Below, one piece after another: positions 63,428 to 64,000 of a DNA stretch of 64,000 nt. The stretch covers positions 496,001-560,000 of the forward strand of contig NZ_JACXXN010000002.1 of assembly GCF_014904695.1 (NCBI RefSeq). Reading direction: 5' to 3'. The translations under genes were made by a program, and so were the position numbers. The stretch is from Nostoc sp. MG11. Lineage in GTDB: Bacteria; Cyanobacteriota; Cyanobacteriia; Cyanobacteriales; Nostocaceae. Position 1 is the first letter of the stretch. The number at the start of each line of letters is the position of its first letter. A model generated the notes under the pieces. That model did not search any database. It was not told the DNA's origin and worked only from the letters and a program-made list of their open reading frames with translations.

Positions 63428-63622
63428 TTGGGTTTCCTAGTTTCAACACAACATCTTTTTCTACTAACAATATTAAATTTTGGAGTACCGCCACAAGTTA
63501 TCTGGTTGACGTGTGGAAATACGTCAAATGACCGATTGAAAGAGATTTTGAGTTCAACACGGCTAGAAGCACTAGAGCTTTTGCGAACAGGCGAAGCGTT
63601 AGTCGAAATCAGCGGAGATTAG
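63428..63622 (+). pseudogene. PIN-like (DUF5615-type) nuclease, C-terminal remnant
   Basis: About 50 residues, LNFGVPPQVIWLTCGNTSNDRLKEILSSTRLEALELLRTGEALVEISG, match the end of DUF5615-type PIN-like toxins: the GxPPxVIW strand, the GN-T/C-S motif and a final VEIS strand. The catalytic first half, with the 'LLDENL' acid and the 'RDFD' acid, is missing. The upstream part of the open frame is not related. A toxin relic next to two live toxin-antitoxin pairs. Confidence 0.6.
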
Positions 63623-63643
63623 CAGCGCAAGCTAACCAATTTT

Positions 63644-64000
63644 TTACACCCTTTCTTCAGTAACTAATGTCAGGCTAACCCATTCGCCTTTATCGTTGTA
63701 GCTGCGAATCATCCGTTGGCGTAGGTTTGGCTGGATTAACCAACCCACTTCCAAGAATAAAGGTTGACGTAATTGCACCTTGAGAGGAGAAGTTGCAGAA
63801 GCGCCATCAGGTAGCAGCAATACTTGTACTTGCTTTTGCGGATCTTGATCAAAGAGAACGATGGAGTCTTTGATGGTAGCAGTTGAGGTAATTGTGCGAT
63901 CGCCAAAAGAGGTACTTTGAATTAATCGCCCAGCGTCATCAAGTTGTAATTGCAGAGTTGTAGAGTAAGTATCAGGCGATCGCCAATCTGGATATATTGT
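63644..64000 (-). CDS. DUF3598-like (lipocalin/CpcS-fold) protein, C-terminal part
   Basis: Runs off the right edge; 118 C-terminal residues are present, in frame to base 64000. The sequence begins TIYPDWRSPDTYSTTLQLQLDD, then LIQSTSFGDRTITSTATIKDSIVLFDQ, LLLPDGASATSPL, and ends with the terminal strand MIRSYNDKGEWVSLTLVTEERV. This resembles the C-terminal half of the DUF3598 family, a beta-barrel group related in fold to phycobiliprotein lyases of the CpcS/CpcT type. Bilin binding is not established. The stop is TAA at 63644-63646. Confidence 0.6.
   Translation of the reverse strand, partial: TIYPDWRSPDTYSTTLQLQLDDAGRLIQSTSFGDRTITSTATIKDSIVLFDQDPQKQVQVLLLPDGASATSPLKVQLRQPLFLEVGWLIQPNLRQRMIRSYNDKGEWVSLTLVTEERV

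Noticed and set aside
1-64000. tRNA, rRNA, CRISPR array or prophage
   Set aside because: I looked for T-loop (GTTCGAAT-type) signatures, regularly spaced direct repeats of 28-37 bases and phage structural genes, and saw none; a tRNAscan or CRISPR finder run would settle it.

Overview
The window looks like chromosomal DNA of a filamentous, probably heterocyst-forming cyanobacterium (Nostocales, Nostoc-like). The basis is dense HIP1 octamers (GCGATCGC), petN, a CYP110-like P450, Ycf46, DUF2808/DUF3155/DUF3611 proteins, a GUN4-domain protein, HPF of the LrtA type, and the small dispersed repeats (SDR) and heptamer repeats (STRR) typical of Nostoc genomes. No rRNA, tRNA, CRISPR array or prophage was recognised.

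Layout. 1-5024: 3' end of sat, a Tat-exported pseudo-orthocaspase, and pnp on the other strand. 5126-13771: an accessory stretch with a GNAT remnant, a large SNF2 helicase and its usual SWIM zinc-finger partner (here separated by a transposase scar and two unrelated genes), a Trypco1 protein, and a stand-alone PCP-reductase domain. 14178-24406: mostly housekeeping (htpX, prxQ, hpf/lrtA, lipB, yjbQ, an aminotransferase, P450, an exonuclease, petN plus a small membrane protein), with a MITE and a membrane-protein gene cut short by an SDR. 24520-26745: MazF-type toxin, several tiny ORFs, GUN4 protein. 26844-29766: pntA-pntA2-pntB transhydrogenase operon carrying a 38-bp perfect palindrome. 30577-34678: DUF2808, then the conserved block rpmH-rnpA-PH-yidC-jag-yceD. 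35061-43303: ycf46, an SH3 protein, a PAS-GGDEF-EAL protein and sbcC. 43811-44477: a gene graveyard (frameshifted membrane protein, STAND/NACHT scrap). 44919-47287: two envelope proteins sharing one C-terminal module, one with three SLH domains. 47567-51220: an AT-rich two-gene cassette, an unknown protein plus a 956-aa protein kinase. 51336-61549: histidine kinase, DUF3155, CcbB-like and PadR proteins, DUF3611, serS, rseP, nth, rpsN, aat. 61756-63622: two toxin-antitoxin pairs, a small membrane protein and a PIN-like remnant. 63644-64000: DUF3598-like gene running off the window.

The best candidate for an undescribed system is the 47.5-51.2 kb cassette. Its kinase domain is interrupted between the activation segment and subdomain IX by about 90 residues of beta-rich sequence, and a second, recognisably similar copy of that module lies in the C-terminal half of the same protein. 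A second theme is SDR elements that land inside genes and reshape proteins: two in-frame peptides in the SNF2 helicase, a premature stop in a membrane protein, and a new C-terminus on Ycf46.
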